Notes under the pieces: generated by a model
The model's database searches: none
What the model saw: only the letters and a program-made list of their open reading frames with translations
What the model was told of the DNA's origin: nothing
NCBI GenBank assembly: GCA_028386065.3
Contig: JAKUCV010003596.1
Location: 35,892 to 99,891 of the forward strand
Reading direction: 5' to 3'
Origin: Turnera subulata
Lineage: Eukaryota > Streptophyta > Magnoliopsida > Malpighiales > Passifloraceae
DNA length: 64,000 bases
In this document: piece after piece, positions 11,168 to 21,645 of the stretch
How positions within the stretch are numbered: position 1 is the first letter of the stretch
Layout: the number at the start of each line of letters is the position of its first letter
Program-made: the position numbers and the translations under genes

Positions 11168-11175
11168 TATAAATA
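11168..11175 (+). promoter_or_regulatory. candidate TATA box of the antisense ORF
   Basis: TATAAATA lies 67 bp upstream of the ATG at 11242 on the plus strand, opposite to gag. The distance suits a plant core promoter with a short leader. Anything further upstream than 11063 was separated from the ORF by the C1 insertion. Confidence 0.5.
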
Positions 11176-11241
11176 GCCTCTTAGGTGCCTAGGGATCCCC
11201 AAAATTCGTCATAACATATCTCAAATACGTCTAGGGCAACC

Positions 11242-12559
11242 ATGAGTGAGAATTATCATGCTAAAGTGCTTTGGTGGATGGCAAGTGTTCCCCCTGAGTG
11301 TCGTATAGACTTTTCGGTGCTGGTCTTGTCCAGATTGTTCAAGCTTCGTGGTGTGGTGATAGAAGAGAGTCTGATTCGTGCTGCCGCCATGTTCTAGGAC
11401 AAGAGTCGCCGTGTATTCCGCTTTGGCCAAGACATGATGGAGTTATGTCCCACTGTTGATGAGTTCAATGCTTTCTTGAATGCCAAATTCATAAAAGGTG
11501 TTGCTATCATTTCTCTTGACGATGGTGTTCTAAACGAAGTCAGCGAATTCCTCTTTCTACTCAAAGGTCAGATCAGCTTTTTTATGAATCAGAACGATCA
11601 TCTGGAGCTAACCAAGATCATTAACTGACACTTCCTTGGCAGTTCACAACAACACCTCGAGGAGAATTTCAATTGGAGAAAGGAACGCAATCATGCCCTC
11701 GCCCTTGTGAGGACACGTGAATTCTTACAGGTGGGAACTCCCAGTGTTTGCCCTCTCTGGATTGGTGCGTTGGTGGCTAGACTTTTTGATGGAAAAAGCC
11801 TAGTCCCTATCATATTAGGCGAGACTCTCAATTGTTTGGATGCGCTGGCCGACGATCGCCGGGCCTCATTGACTGGTTCTCCTCTTCTATTCCAGGTGTA
11901 TATACTTGACTTCCTTTTCTTTGATTATCACTTTTTTTCACCCTCCCCTCTTGTTATAACAACTTCCCCTCTTCTTGTAGATGTGGTTATGCGAGCACCT
12001 TACGTTGATTGAGCATCCCCAGGCTGATCCCTCAAACTATGTCCATCGTGGTTACTTAGTCTCTTTGAACACTGTTCGAGACTGGGTCATCTATATGAAA
12101 GATCTCAAGACTGAACAAATCACCTGGTTCTGCCGGTGGCATGGGATGCAGGAAGTGGTCATCCGTACTCTGTGCAACGATTGGGTCGTACTCCCAGGTG
12201 TGGAGAAGTCTACATATTATCGTCCAAGGAGGATATCAAGGCAATTTGGCATAAGCCAAACAGTTCCCTCTGATATTCCTATTTCGGTCACTGGCCCTAT
12301 GAAAGCTGCTGCTCTGAAAGCTGTCAAGGGAGGTTGGGCTTTGCCTTTAAGAGAACTAACTGGCGGTTGCTCTGAGATTCATCCTCCTATGCCTTACTTA
12401 GAATTGTTGAAGAGAGATGTGGTTGCTCCAGAGGGATCTTTGCGCCTTACTAAAGAAACATTCTTGGAAGGGCCTGCACCACCCGGGTTTGAACATTCTA
12501 CTAAGAAGACCAAGGATGGTGGTGCGGAAGCGAGTCGCAAAAGGCACAGGCAAAATTGA
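11242..12559 (+). pseudogene. antisense ORF of the Tat-like element (plant-mobile-domain/DUF7745-like)
   Basis: Conceptual frame from ATG 11242 runs antisense to gag. Exon 1 is 11242-11895 and exon 2 is 11981-12559; the 85-nt intron (11896-11980) starts GTGTATA, has a pyrimidine-rich tail and ends TAG. Joining gives a continuous frame across the splice. Exon 1 has two in-frame stops (TAG near 11395, TGA near 11626), each one change from a Trp codon. Blocks such as CPTVDEFNAFL and a Trp-rich second half with a basic tail resemble the DUF7745/plant-mobile-domain proteins seen as antisense ORFs in Tat/Retand elements. Family assignment is from memory and moderate; the role is unknown. Confidence 0.65.
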
Positions 12560-13342
12560 ACCCTATCTAAAACAATTATCTTTATGCATGCATAATATAT
12601 GCAAATAAATGAGTGAACAAACTCTCTTTATTTTTTGTCAATCTTCGGACTATTGCTAATAAGAGTGGAACCGTACCCTAGTCGTGGCTTCCTACGTATT
12701 CATGGCTCTTTTTTTTTAATGGCTCAAGAAATCGGGTTCACGTAGTTCTTTTCTCATCTGGCGTTGGTTGTCTTTTCCAAAGACTCTTCTTCCTCTGGCG
12801 ATCATGTATTGCAAGACATTTGTTGGGTTCTCTCTGATGGTTTCACCCATTGGACGTTTTCCGAAGCCTTTGGCTGTTTGGTTCCTTAGAACTTTTGATA
12901 TTTTTATCGGATTAGGCCTTAATCTCTTTTTTTCGGAGTTCTTGTCATCTTTGCCAATATTATCATTTCCCTTATTAGCATTAGTCCTTGGATTTAACCA
13001 TTACAAATTTTTAAGGAGCTCGCTCAACTCACCATATCCACACGTGTTATGCATGCATGAAAGAAACTAGTCAAAAATAGTTATCAATATAAAGAAAAAG
13101 AGCGCCTTTTATTTATTGAAAAGAAAACAACAAAACAACTCGTCCTCTTCGATCCTCCCTTTTGAACCACAATCTAGGCACTCAACATAAACTACTGTCG
13201 GGGTCTTTTAAGCGACATCCATTTCTTTAAAAAAAGTCCTACAGCCAAAGTCTTTGTCCTCTCCATCCTCAGCTCCTTCCTTTGCTCCTATCTCTTCTTC
13301 CTCCTTCGGATAACAGTTGAAGAGTAGCTCAAATCCTGGTTT
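12560..13342. other. non-coding junction between antisense ORF and gag-protease
   Basis: The two convergent frames end at 12559 (plus) and 13343 (minus). An open plus-strand frame at 12768-13070 resembles nothing known. In autonomous Tat elements this interval should hold RT, RNase H and integrase, and I see none of their motifs. Confidence 0.7.
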
Positions 13343-13909
13343 TCAAATCTTCGTGACGGTGCACGCCCATGGTTTCAGGAACCCACAGAAAGGAAAGTCT
13401 TCCCCCTCCTTCATAAAGTAGTCGTTCAATGTCTTTAAATAGGGAAACAAGACAAAATCCGATTCTTGCTTCTTCTTTCGAGCCAATGCCCTTACTTGGT
13501 CTTTTCCCTTCTGCCTCTCGATCTTTGTCCCGGTTGGGACATTTCCCAAACCAAAGGGTGGTTTAGCGGTATGAACCTGAGGAACCTCTAACGTCCCTTG
13601 TTGTTTCTTCCCCAGCCCCATTATTGGGAAATACTTCATCTTTCCCATGATCCCTATGACCACCACATTGCCAAAAGGGTCGTAATAAGGGGGCTTACAA
13701 ACCAGCTTGTCTGCCATTATAGCACCGATGGACTCAAAGACAAAGCCTGACAAAGATACTTCCTCGTCTCCTCTGATTTCGAATACTGTCTTGATATTCT
13801 TCTCGGTAGTTTCCCCTTTAATAGTGACTACCCCCCTGATAAGGAAACCGCAGCATTTGATGTAAAGTGGATGCCACAACTCGAGCTTGATGTAACCAAG
13901 GTCTCCCAA
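13343..13909 (-). pseudogene. C-terminal tail of Tat-like protease region (G-patch-like)
   Basis: The minus-strand frame contains MGLGKKQQG, a glycine-rich block like the G-patch-type segment that follows the protease in Tat/Ogre polyproteins. It overlaps the protease frame at 13818-13909 in another phase, so a frameshift lies between about 13820 and 13910. It ends with a stop at 13343 and no polymerase follows. Confidence 0.7.
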
Positions 13910-14657
13910 GAAGTAAATTATAACTGGACGTGATGTTTAGCACATGGAATTCTATCACAAAAGGAGTAGGTCCGATGGTTACTTCTAACTTTATCATCCC
14001 TGAATCTTCCCTTCGAGCGTTATCATTTGCCCTGACCATTGTTTGAGATGGCAAGAAATCTATGGCTCCAAATCCCAACAAACTTGCAGCCTTTAGAGGG
14101 CATACATTCAGAGCCGATCCGTTGTCTATCAAAACCAATGGTACATGGTTATCTTTGACCTGGATGGTGATATATAATGCTTCAACATGAACTCCCCTGT
14201 CGAGACGCAAATCCTTATCAGAAAAGGATATTTGAATATCGGTTTCCACGGAGGCTACCATGTTGGCCAATGTTTCTGGTGCAATGTCAATTGGAACATG
14301 GGCCTTGTTTAAAGTTTGAAGGACCTTCTCCCGATGTGGGCGTGAGGCCATCAGCAGACCCCAGATCGAGAAGTTTGCTTGAGTCTTCTTCAGTTGTTTA
14401 ACTATCACTTCTTCTTCAGGATCCGTTGCTTCTTTAGGTTCGTCTAAACGAAGAGAAGCTCTTCTCGCTATCTTCCCAGATCTGGTGATAACATCAACCT
14501 CCTCATCTGAATCTACACACTCACTAAGGTCAAGCACCAAGCATTCGTACTCAAGCATGGGTTCCACTTCTATCACATCAATCTCCTCATGCAGAGGTAA
14601 TGGATTCAGCTTAGTGTTTGGCCTCTTAGGCAGGATTATTTCTTTCCTCTCTATCAT
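13818..14657 (-). pseudogene. retropepsin-like protease of the Tat-like element
   Basis: The 279-codon frame begins after the gag zinc region (upstream CEFHQMDGH...HC block, interrupted by stops), contains an acidic linker, then a retropepsin with VLIDNGSALNV (catalytic Asp) and LLLGRPWL near the C-terminus. Such DNGS forms are usual in this lineage. The last residues leave frame near 13850. It would process the gag polyprotein in a working element. Confidence 0.85.
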
Positions 14658-16928
14658 GTCGTAGATCTCATGGCGAAGTCAAGAACAATGATCAGTAATA
14701 TGTCCATCCATCTGATGGAATTCACAGAACTTATTAGGGTCTCCCTAGAGAGGCGAATCGGGCCTTGGGTCCAAAGGTTGTAGTAAACCTTTCTCCATAC
14801 ACTTCTTGAACATTTTCCCCAAGGACATAGGGAGAGGAGTAAAATTCCTGGGCTTTGACTCGATCTGTAGTGGTGTTTGGATAGAAACATGGTTCACCTC
14901 AATAGACCTTCTCCCTTGAGACACATTAAAGTTCCTTCTGGACGTGAAAGTGTCCACAGGGACCTTGATTTTCCAGAGCTGATAGCATCTTCCAATTGTA
15001 TCCCAGCTCCGATAAGGGCCTTGAAGTTTGCATTGTAGTTTCCGACCATTCAATCATAATAAGCCGGTTGAAGATTCTTGATCACCATTTGCACTTGGAC
15101 CTCTTCTGTGGGTCTACTTATCATCAATGATGCTTTACTTCGCCATCTCGAGATATACGCAGAAAAGGTTTCCTGGGCCTCCTCCTTAGTTGTCTCAAGG
15201 TCCCTCTTTGTTACATCTACTTCGGTATTGTAGCTGTATTGATTTATAAACACTTTACAGATATCGACCCACTTGCACACCTTGCTTTCGTCTAGGGTCA
15301 TGAACCATTTCAAGGCCGCTCCCGATAAAGTCCTTTGGAATAGTTGAACCATCAACTCTGGTCCTATTCCCACAGGTTACAACATCCTCACATAGATCTT
15401 TAGGTGGGTTGTAGGGCATCCCGTTCCGTTGAACTTCTCAGGTAGACGGGCACCAGGAAATAGGGACAAACGGTCTAAATTATAGTCATCTTTTTTTCTC
15501 TTCATGGCCTTCAATAACTCTTCCACTCTCTTAAGCCTTTCCTCATCCCCCTTGGACTCTTGTGTCGATGATTATCAGAAAAGGATATTTGAATATCGGT
15601 TTCCACGGAGGCTACCATGTTGGCCAATGTTTCTGGTGCAATGTCAATTGGAACATGGGCCTTGTTTAAAGTTTGAAGGACCTTCTCCCGATGTGGGCGT
15701 GAGGCCATCAGCAGACCCCAGATCGAGAAGTTTGCTTGAGTCTTCTTCAGTTGTTTAACTATCACTTCTTCTTCAGGATCCGTTGCTTCTTTAGGTTCGT
15801 CTAAACGAAGAGAAGCTCTTCTCGCTATCTTCCCAGATCTGGTGATAACATCAACCTCCTCATCTGAATCTACACACTCACTAAGGTCAAGCACCAAGCA
15901 TTCGTACTCAAGCATGGGTTCCACTTCTATCACATCAATCTCCTCATGCAGAGGTAATGGATTCAGCTTAGTGTTTGGCCTCTTAGGCAGGATTATTTCT
16001 TTCCTCTCTATCATGTCGTAGATCTCATGGCGAAGTCAAGAACAATGATCAGTAATATGTCCATCCATCTGATGGAATTCACAGAACTTATTAGGGTCTC
16101 CCTAGAGAGGCGAATCGGGCCTTGGGTCCAAAGGTTGTAGTAAACCTTTCTCCATACACTTCTTGAACATTTTCCCCAAGGACATAGGGAGAGGAGTAAA
16201 ATTCCTGGGCTTTGACTCGATCTGTAGTGGTGTTTGGATAGAAACATGGTTCACCTCAATAGACCTTCTCCCTTGAGACACATTAAAGTTCCTTCTGGAC
16301 GTGAAAGTGTCCACAGGGACCTTGATTTTCCAGAGCTGATAGCATCTTCCAATTGTATCCCAGCTCCGATAAGGGCCTTGAAGTTTGCATTGTAGTTTCC
16401 GACCATTCAATCATAATAAGCCGGTTGAAGATTCTTGATCACCATTTGCACTTGGACCTCTTCTGTGGGTCTACTTATCATCAATGATGCTTTACTTCGC
16501 CATCTCGAGATATACGCAGAAAAGGTTTCCTGGGCCTCCTCCTTAGTTGTCTCAAGGTCCCTCTTTGTTACATCTACTTCGGTATTGTAGCTGTATTGAT
16601 TTATAAACACTTTACAGATATCGACCCACTTGCACACCTTGCTTTCGTCTAGGGTCATGAACCATTTCAAGGCCGCTCCCGATAAAGTCCTTTGGAATAG
16701 TTGAACCATCAACTCTGGTCCTATTCCCACAGGTTACAACATCCTCACATAGATCTTTAGGTGGGTTGTAGGGCATCCCGTTCCGTTGAACTTCTCAGGT
16801 AGACGGGCACCAGGAAATAGGGACAAACGGTCTAAATTATAGTCATCTTTTTTTCTCTTCATGGCCTTCAATAACTCTTCCACTCTCTTAAGCCTTTCCT
16901 CATCCCCCTTGGACTCTTGTGTCGATGA
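14215..16928 (-). repeat. perfect-looking 1,357-bp tandem duplication within gag-protease
   Basis: Unit A is 14215-15571 and unit B is 15572-16928, offset exactly 1,357. The translated pieces in the two units are identical, including stops and frameshifts. The novel joint is at 15571/15572 (TCGATGA then TTATCAG). I see no long homology at the breakpoints. Because both units share the same disabling mutations, the duplication happened after the element had decayed, or it is an assembly artefact. Confidence 0.95.
14654..15373 (-). pseudogene. gag C-terminal half, duplicated copy A
   Basis: Same sequence as the corresponding part of copy B: capsid-like block (15050-15373, with LSGAALKWF and an ISRWRSKASL stretch), then a shifted part with FTPLPMSLGKMF and the zinc-like CEFHQMDGHITDHC region, interrupted by several stops. 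It lacks the gag N-terminus because the duplication starts inside gag. Confidence 0.88.
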
Positions 16929-17108
16929 GTCTTCATCTTGGATGACCACCACCTTGCTCTCACCGCCTGACTTTGATACTTGTCCCTCATCACTCCTAGG
17001 GGACACCATCTTCCCCTTCTGTAATGCCAACAACGCATCCCTAACCACCGGATCTTTCAACAGGTCCATGGATTCCTCAGCCACCTTAGCACTGTTATCT
17101 TCACTCAT
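16011..17108 (-). pseudogene. gag of the Tat-like element (copy B, with N-terminus)
   Basis: Starts at ATG 17108 (MSEDNSAKVAEE). The frame 16734-17108 stops at a TAA just before PVGIGPELM, where other members have Gln. It continues at 16407-16730 (capsid-like) to a TGA after QPAYYD, then 16102-16410 in a shifted frame to FTPLPMSLGKMF and the zinc-like block. The protease linker then runs into the duplication joint at 15572. At least four disabling changes. Confidence 0.88.
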
Positions 17109-17596
17109 CTTGCCCTAGATTTGAAGCACGAGGATCAGAGGCTCGGTATCCCATAGACTTCCCGGTATATACTACCTCATTGGGTTTTGGGGCATACGAA
17201 AATAAGGGGCAAAACTATTTACATTTACTTGAATTCACAACAATTAATCACTCAAATGCACATACCACTTATTAATTCATAATGCATGAGATGCTCAGGG
17301 TATACAGCTGGTTGGGGGCCAAAAGATTGCCGCTAGGCAATCGGCTGACCTACTCTCATGTGATAAAGGATATCGCGTGAGGTCCAGGGCCGATTAATCC
17401 CCATCATTGCTAAGCATCGAGAATCAGGTTCACTCAAACTACTATCGCTTAAGGAAAGCATGTAGCGGATTTGGAATCCCTCGCCCTCTTAACGTAAAGG
17501 CTTCACATCAATTATTATGAATGCAAGGCACTTATGATGACAAGTAAAAGACACATAAGATTTAACAATTGCACAAAGTCTCTTGAACCCACTACA
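17109..17596 (-). other. leader of the Tat-like element
   Basis: About 490 bp between the primer site and the gag ATG. No coding frame or repeat recognised. Confidence 0.6.
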
Positions 17597-17614
17597 TCCC
17601 CAGTGGAGTCGCCA
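17597..17614 (-). other. primer-binding site of the Tat-like element
   Basis: Minus strand reads TGGCGACTCCACTGGGGA two bases inside the 5' LTR edge. This form is typical of Tat/Ogre-type elements, where tRNA-Arg has been proposed as primer; the tRNA identity is from memory. The non-coding element at 44248-51643 has a related site. Confidence 0.8.
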
Positions 17615-17616
17615 AC

Positions 17617-19189
17617 TGTGAATACCCGACCCAAAATCACTTGAGCCAATTCACCTAATTCTTTCACCATATTCTTCAGGTCAATCCCATAACATTGGAG
17701 TCGCCACCCAAGTTTTATTAAGGACAAAACATGGGAAAACCTTAAAATGACTCCTTTAGGCTACATGGTCATGGCGAACCAAAGTTATGGGATCGGGGGT
17801 TCGTCACAGATGGGAAGGCGTTAGGCACCCATCCATGTTGGGTCAAGACAATGTGTAATTATGAAATGCAAATGTGCTTAGTGCATGTGTGCGGGTGTGG
17901 AAAGTATAGAGAAGGGGAGAAGAAGAAGATTTGGCTTGCATCTCGTTGTAAGACCGAGATTACCTACGTACCCGAGTGAACGGGTCAAAGCCACGTAGTT
18001 CTAAACATGGCACAAATCGGCCACTTACATCATTAAAAGCATCAGTATGTAATCAACAAAGATCAATCAAAAGAGAGGGTTTAGTGTTACCTCTTGTAGC
18101 CCTCCTCTAGCTCCTTGCAATGGGTTGAGTTCTACACCCACCTTCTTGCCACTTCTAAGCTCTATGGTTGATCCTCTTCTTGACCTCTCCTTGCTGAACA
18201 ATTGCTGATGTCTCCCACGAAAATCCTCCAGAGTTTTTACCTAAAGAATGTATTTCTAGGCTTGGAGAAGTAGAGTTTCTCCAAGCATTCAAGGCTTATA
18301 GGTGTGTATGTGAGAAAAGTGTGTCCCCTACTGAAATGTGTGTGAGGGGTCCAATTTATAGTGCCCTGGGAAGCCTAGGGGCGTGGACCTGCTTAATGGT
18401 GAAGATTATGCCCAAAAATCTGGTTCAAAACCGCGTAGGATCGAATTAGGAACAAAATCGGCGAAAATTGAAGATTCTGGGCACCTATGACCGCCGCTCC
18501 CGGCGGTCTTGTGGGGAGGACCGCCAGCACCTGGCGGTCGTCGCGAGAGGACCGCCGGTCACCCCGCGTGTCCCCCGTTCTTTCCTTTTTCGGCCTCCGA
18601 TCCCCCTAATTTAGCCCTGATTTGATCCTACCGTGTAATTAACCCCTAATCAACCCAGGATCACTCAATTACTTGATTATCACTCCCCTAAATCATTCCA
18701 TAATGGATTGTTTAAAACTTAATGCCTATTTCATACTAAATCATACCAAAAACAACTTTTTTACATAAATGATGATTTAGCTCTGATTTTCCACGAAAAT
18801 CATAGCTAAAATTATCCTGCAAGAAATGTGTTAATGGGCTGGGTAAACTCTGGAAAATCCATTTACTTGGACCCTTAAACCCATTCCTAACCCAAAAATC
18901 ATCTCAATATGATTGGGTTAAAAACAACTAAATGAGCCCAAGTGATACAATGAAATGTATTTTAATGTGAATAAACCATATTATATATTTTACCCTAAGA
19001 TTAAATCATCTTATTAATCCTAAGGTTTAGAAGCACAAAGGTTTAGATTACCAAAATATATTAATTCTACTAAATTAAATTCTTATTATATCTTAACACA
19101 AAATCATATCATCTCACTAACCTCAAGTTAAGCATGTTTTGGAATTTAGTTCTAGTATAATATTCGTGAGTCTAATTTGGGTGTTCACA
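17617..19189 (-). repeat. 5' LTR of the Tat-like element
   Basis: Starts TGTGAATACCC, ends GTGTTCACA, followed by TSD GTTAC. It contains a GC-rich cluster of inverted repeats: GACCGCC with GGCGGTC at 18489-18508 and again at 18519-18539, and GACC with GGTC at 18550-18560. Confidence 0.94.
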
Positions 19190-19194
19190 GTTAC

Positions 19195-19699
19195 TTAAAG
19201 AGTTGCACTTTGAGAATTCTTTTCAATTTCTTGATAATGCATATTGCAATCTTTTCTTAAGTGAATTTTTGAACTTTGATTTCCTTTACACCTTTTCTTT
19301 GATCAACCTTTACCCAAGACCCCGTTACAACTCTTTGTTTAGTCCTGTTGATCTTTTTGAGAATGTTTATTCATAATAGTGCAGTTAAGTTCTAGAATTT
19401 GCCTATGGGACTAGTTTTTCAAATTTTCATGACGTCAATTCATTCTTGCATGCATAAGTGATTTGTGTGAAAGTTTGTGCGGGTAAGTCTGACTATTGCA
19501 TGGATGCTTTTTCATGAGATTTTTTTTCTTACTTGGCATTTGATCTTAAATGTTTTTCATAAACTCTTGGTGATTATCTCGGAAGTCTTGACATGAATTT
19601 TTTTTGATTGTGTGATTTGGTGGAGATTTTCAAAACCCTCATTTAGTTTATTTTGTTTTATTTGCTTGAGGACAAGCAAAGTTTAAGTTTGAGGAGATT
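19195..19699 (+). other. 3' untranslated end and polypurine tract of outer Ty3 element
   Basis: AT-rich sequence ending in GCTTGAGGACAAGCAAAG and a purine tract TTTGAGGAGATT immediately before TGATAAC. That order is typical of the 3' end of plant Ty3 elements on the plus strand. Confidence 0.75.
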
Positions 19700-19888
19700 T
19701 GATAACATCTAAATGTTAGTGTTTTTATGATAGTTTTGAATGTCTTTTACTATGTATTCTTGGTCACTTATGTGTATAATCTTTATATTATTGTGTGTAT
19801 AAGTTTGAGGAGATTTGATAACATCTAAATGTTAGTGTTTTTATGATGGTTTTGAATGGCTTTTACTATATATTCTTGGTCACTTATG
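19685..19888 (+). repeat. duplicated polypurine tract and LTR start (116-bp offset)
   Basis: The block AAGTTTGAGGAGATTTGATAAC and about 66 following bases occur at 19685-19772 and 19801-19888. The LTR start can thus be placed at 19700 or 19816. Between the copies are 28 bp of AT-rich filler. Confidence 0.9.
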
Positions 19889-21590
19889 GTTTTCTGATTA
19901 AGTGTTTTTATCAGGAATTTATCGTTTTTATTGAAGAATGGAAGCTTTTTAGCCAAGTTTGGAAACCAGGCTCAATTTAGGAAACTTTCTGCAGTGAGCA
20001 TAGCCAACTATTTTGATGATTTCGGGAGTTCTAGGCATCGACATTAAGTGAGACTAATTGGAGACGAAACTAGAATTCCAGAGCTTTCTATGGATTATAT
20101 TTTATAATTTTTGGATGAGTCTACAAGGAGCAGTAACTATTTTAATCCAGCCTAGGATGCAGAATTTTTTGTGCTGACCCAAGCCCAGTGTTTCGGAGAT
20201 ATCTTGAGCTACAGAAGTCCAATTCAAGATTTATGTTTATAGAAAGAAATCTGAGAGAATTATCTAGAACTTTATAGAAGATCCCAATGCCAGTTTGGAC
20301 GTCTTCAAGGAATTAAATGGCGTGCAACTTTCGGGTCAGAAAACAGACAAAAGTCCAACTTGGAGTGCAAGTCAAGAATTCAATTTCCATTCAAAGAAGG
20401 AGAGCCCCACCGACTTCCAGTACCTAAAGACAGTATAAAAGGCCCCCTAGGTCGACATATTCAGGAGGCAGAAGTTAGAGGGCGAAGCTCTGCCGAATTC
20501 ATTAGTTATTAGGTCACACACTAGTAGGGTTAGGGTTTTCACTTTTTTGGATCCTCTAGGTGGTGCCGAATTCCTCATCCAATTTCAAAGGTTATTCCCC
20601 ACAAAAATTCAACGTTTAACCAGAAAGATTTGATGGTTTAAAGTCACAAAATCACTAGTCCAATTGCAGCAGAAGTCGTCACCAGAGGAGCACAAGTCGA
20701 CGCCAACATTACCTACACCAATCGGCTACCTGACTTCCCTACTCTCTCTTTTGTTCGATTTTCTTTCTGTTAAATTGCTTATTTGATGAATTCCTGTGTG
20801 ATTTTGATGATTTGTTATTTTATTATGATGAACTAATTCTCTAATCTAGGATTAGGGATGTAGCCAATTACTTCTATGGTTTTATTATCTATGGATTGAT
20901 GTTTATTCAATTGATTGTGTTGATTGTTCAATCAATGTGTGTCGAATTTATTTTCTACTTTGGATTGATTCTTATTGATTGCAACATGCGAGAGCTATGT
21001 GATTTATATGATGATACCTAGAAGAACATAGATTGATTGATGCTAAAATATGCGAGAGCTGATAGTTTCTTAGGGCTTGATTGATTGTTTTGTGCTTAAT
21101 GAGTTTAGTATCGATCCTAGGCTATGCGAGAGCTAGGTAGTAATCTTTGCTGAATATTTGATTCAACATGCGAGAGCTGAGGATTAAGACATTAGAAACA
21201 ATTGCCCACAATCACACATCAATAGGAGAAATCGACATCCATGCATAATAAACCTAGATAGTAATTGTGTGAACCAGATTGCTTTAGATATTGATAGAAC
21301 CTCACTTTAGATTAAGTTTGAGATTTTATTTTTTTTCTTTCTAGCCCAGTAGACATCACCCTACACCAATTTTAATTTGATTTGCCTAGATAATCATAAA
21401 CTGTGACATTAGGTAGTACTTATTTCCCTTGTTTTGTAGATCGACCTTGATTAGACTACTACACTATATAGTACATTGTGCGCTTGCAGTTAACAATCGT
21501 TGCGTTTACTCGTGAGTTATTTGTGTGTCGTGTTGTGAATTGATCAAGAATTATAAATTTGAAAAAGTCACGCGTAAATAAAACGCATCA
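19700..21590 (+). repeat. 3' LTR of outer Ty3 element
   Basis: Begins TGATAACATC and ends ACGCATCA, so the termini are TGAT...ATCA. Length is about 1.89 kb, or 1.78 kb if counted from 19816. Only this LTR is in the window. It contains four copies of ATGCGAGAGCT (20986, 21060, 21124, 21168). Confidence 0.8.
20986..21178 (+). repeat. four ATGCGAGAGCT motifs in the outer LTR
   Basis: Exact 11-mers at 20986-20996, 21060-21070, 21124-21134 and 21168-21178, with unequal spacing (74, 64, 44). The surrounding sequence is only loosely similar, so the motif itself appears conserved. Confidence 0.85.
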
Positions 21591-21640
21591 GTTGTCTTTG
21601 GTTTAATTGTGACTGTTGTTTGTGTACATTTCCTGGAGTA
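21591..21640. other. short flank left of C2
   Basis: Fifty bases between the outer LTR and the C2 target site. They should be continuous with 34191 onward, the Ty3 LTR remnant on the far side of C2. Confidence 0.5.
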
Positions 21641-21645
21641 CTTTG

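Larger units (their letters stand above)
482..19189 (-). mobile_element. Tat-like Ty3/gypsy element, gag-protease only, with nested copia
   Basis: The element has two LTRs of about 1.58 kb (482-2070 and 17617-19189), terminal TGTGAA/TTCACA, and a perfect 5-bp TSD GTTAC at 477-481 and 19190-19194. A primer-binding site lies beside the 5' LTR. Coding order on the minus strand is gag, then a retropepsin with a G-patch-like tail; an antisense ORF and a hairpin-rich 3' region follow. No reverse transcriptase, RNase H or integrase is visible, so it is non-autonomous or deleted. C1 (3380-11062) is inserted in it, leaving about 11.0 kb of original element. Antisense ORFs and 3' tandem repeats are known features of Tat/Ogre/Retand elements; the lineage call is by resemblance. 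Confidence 0.92.

Noticed and set aside
14177..14401. plus-strand frame repeated at 15504-15758
   Set aside because: Antisense shadow of the duplicated protease region.
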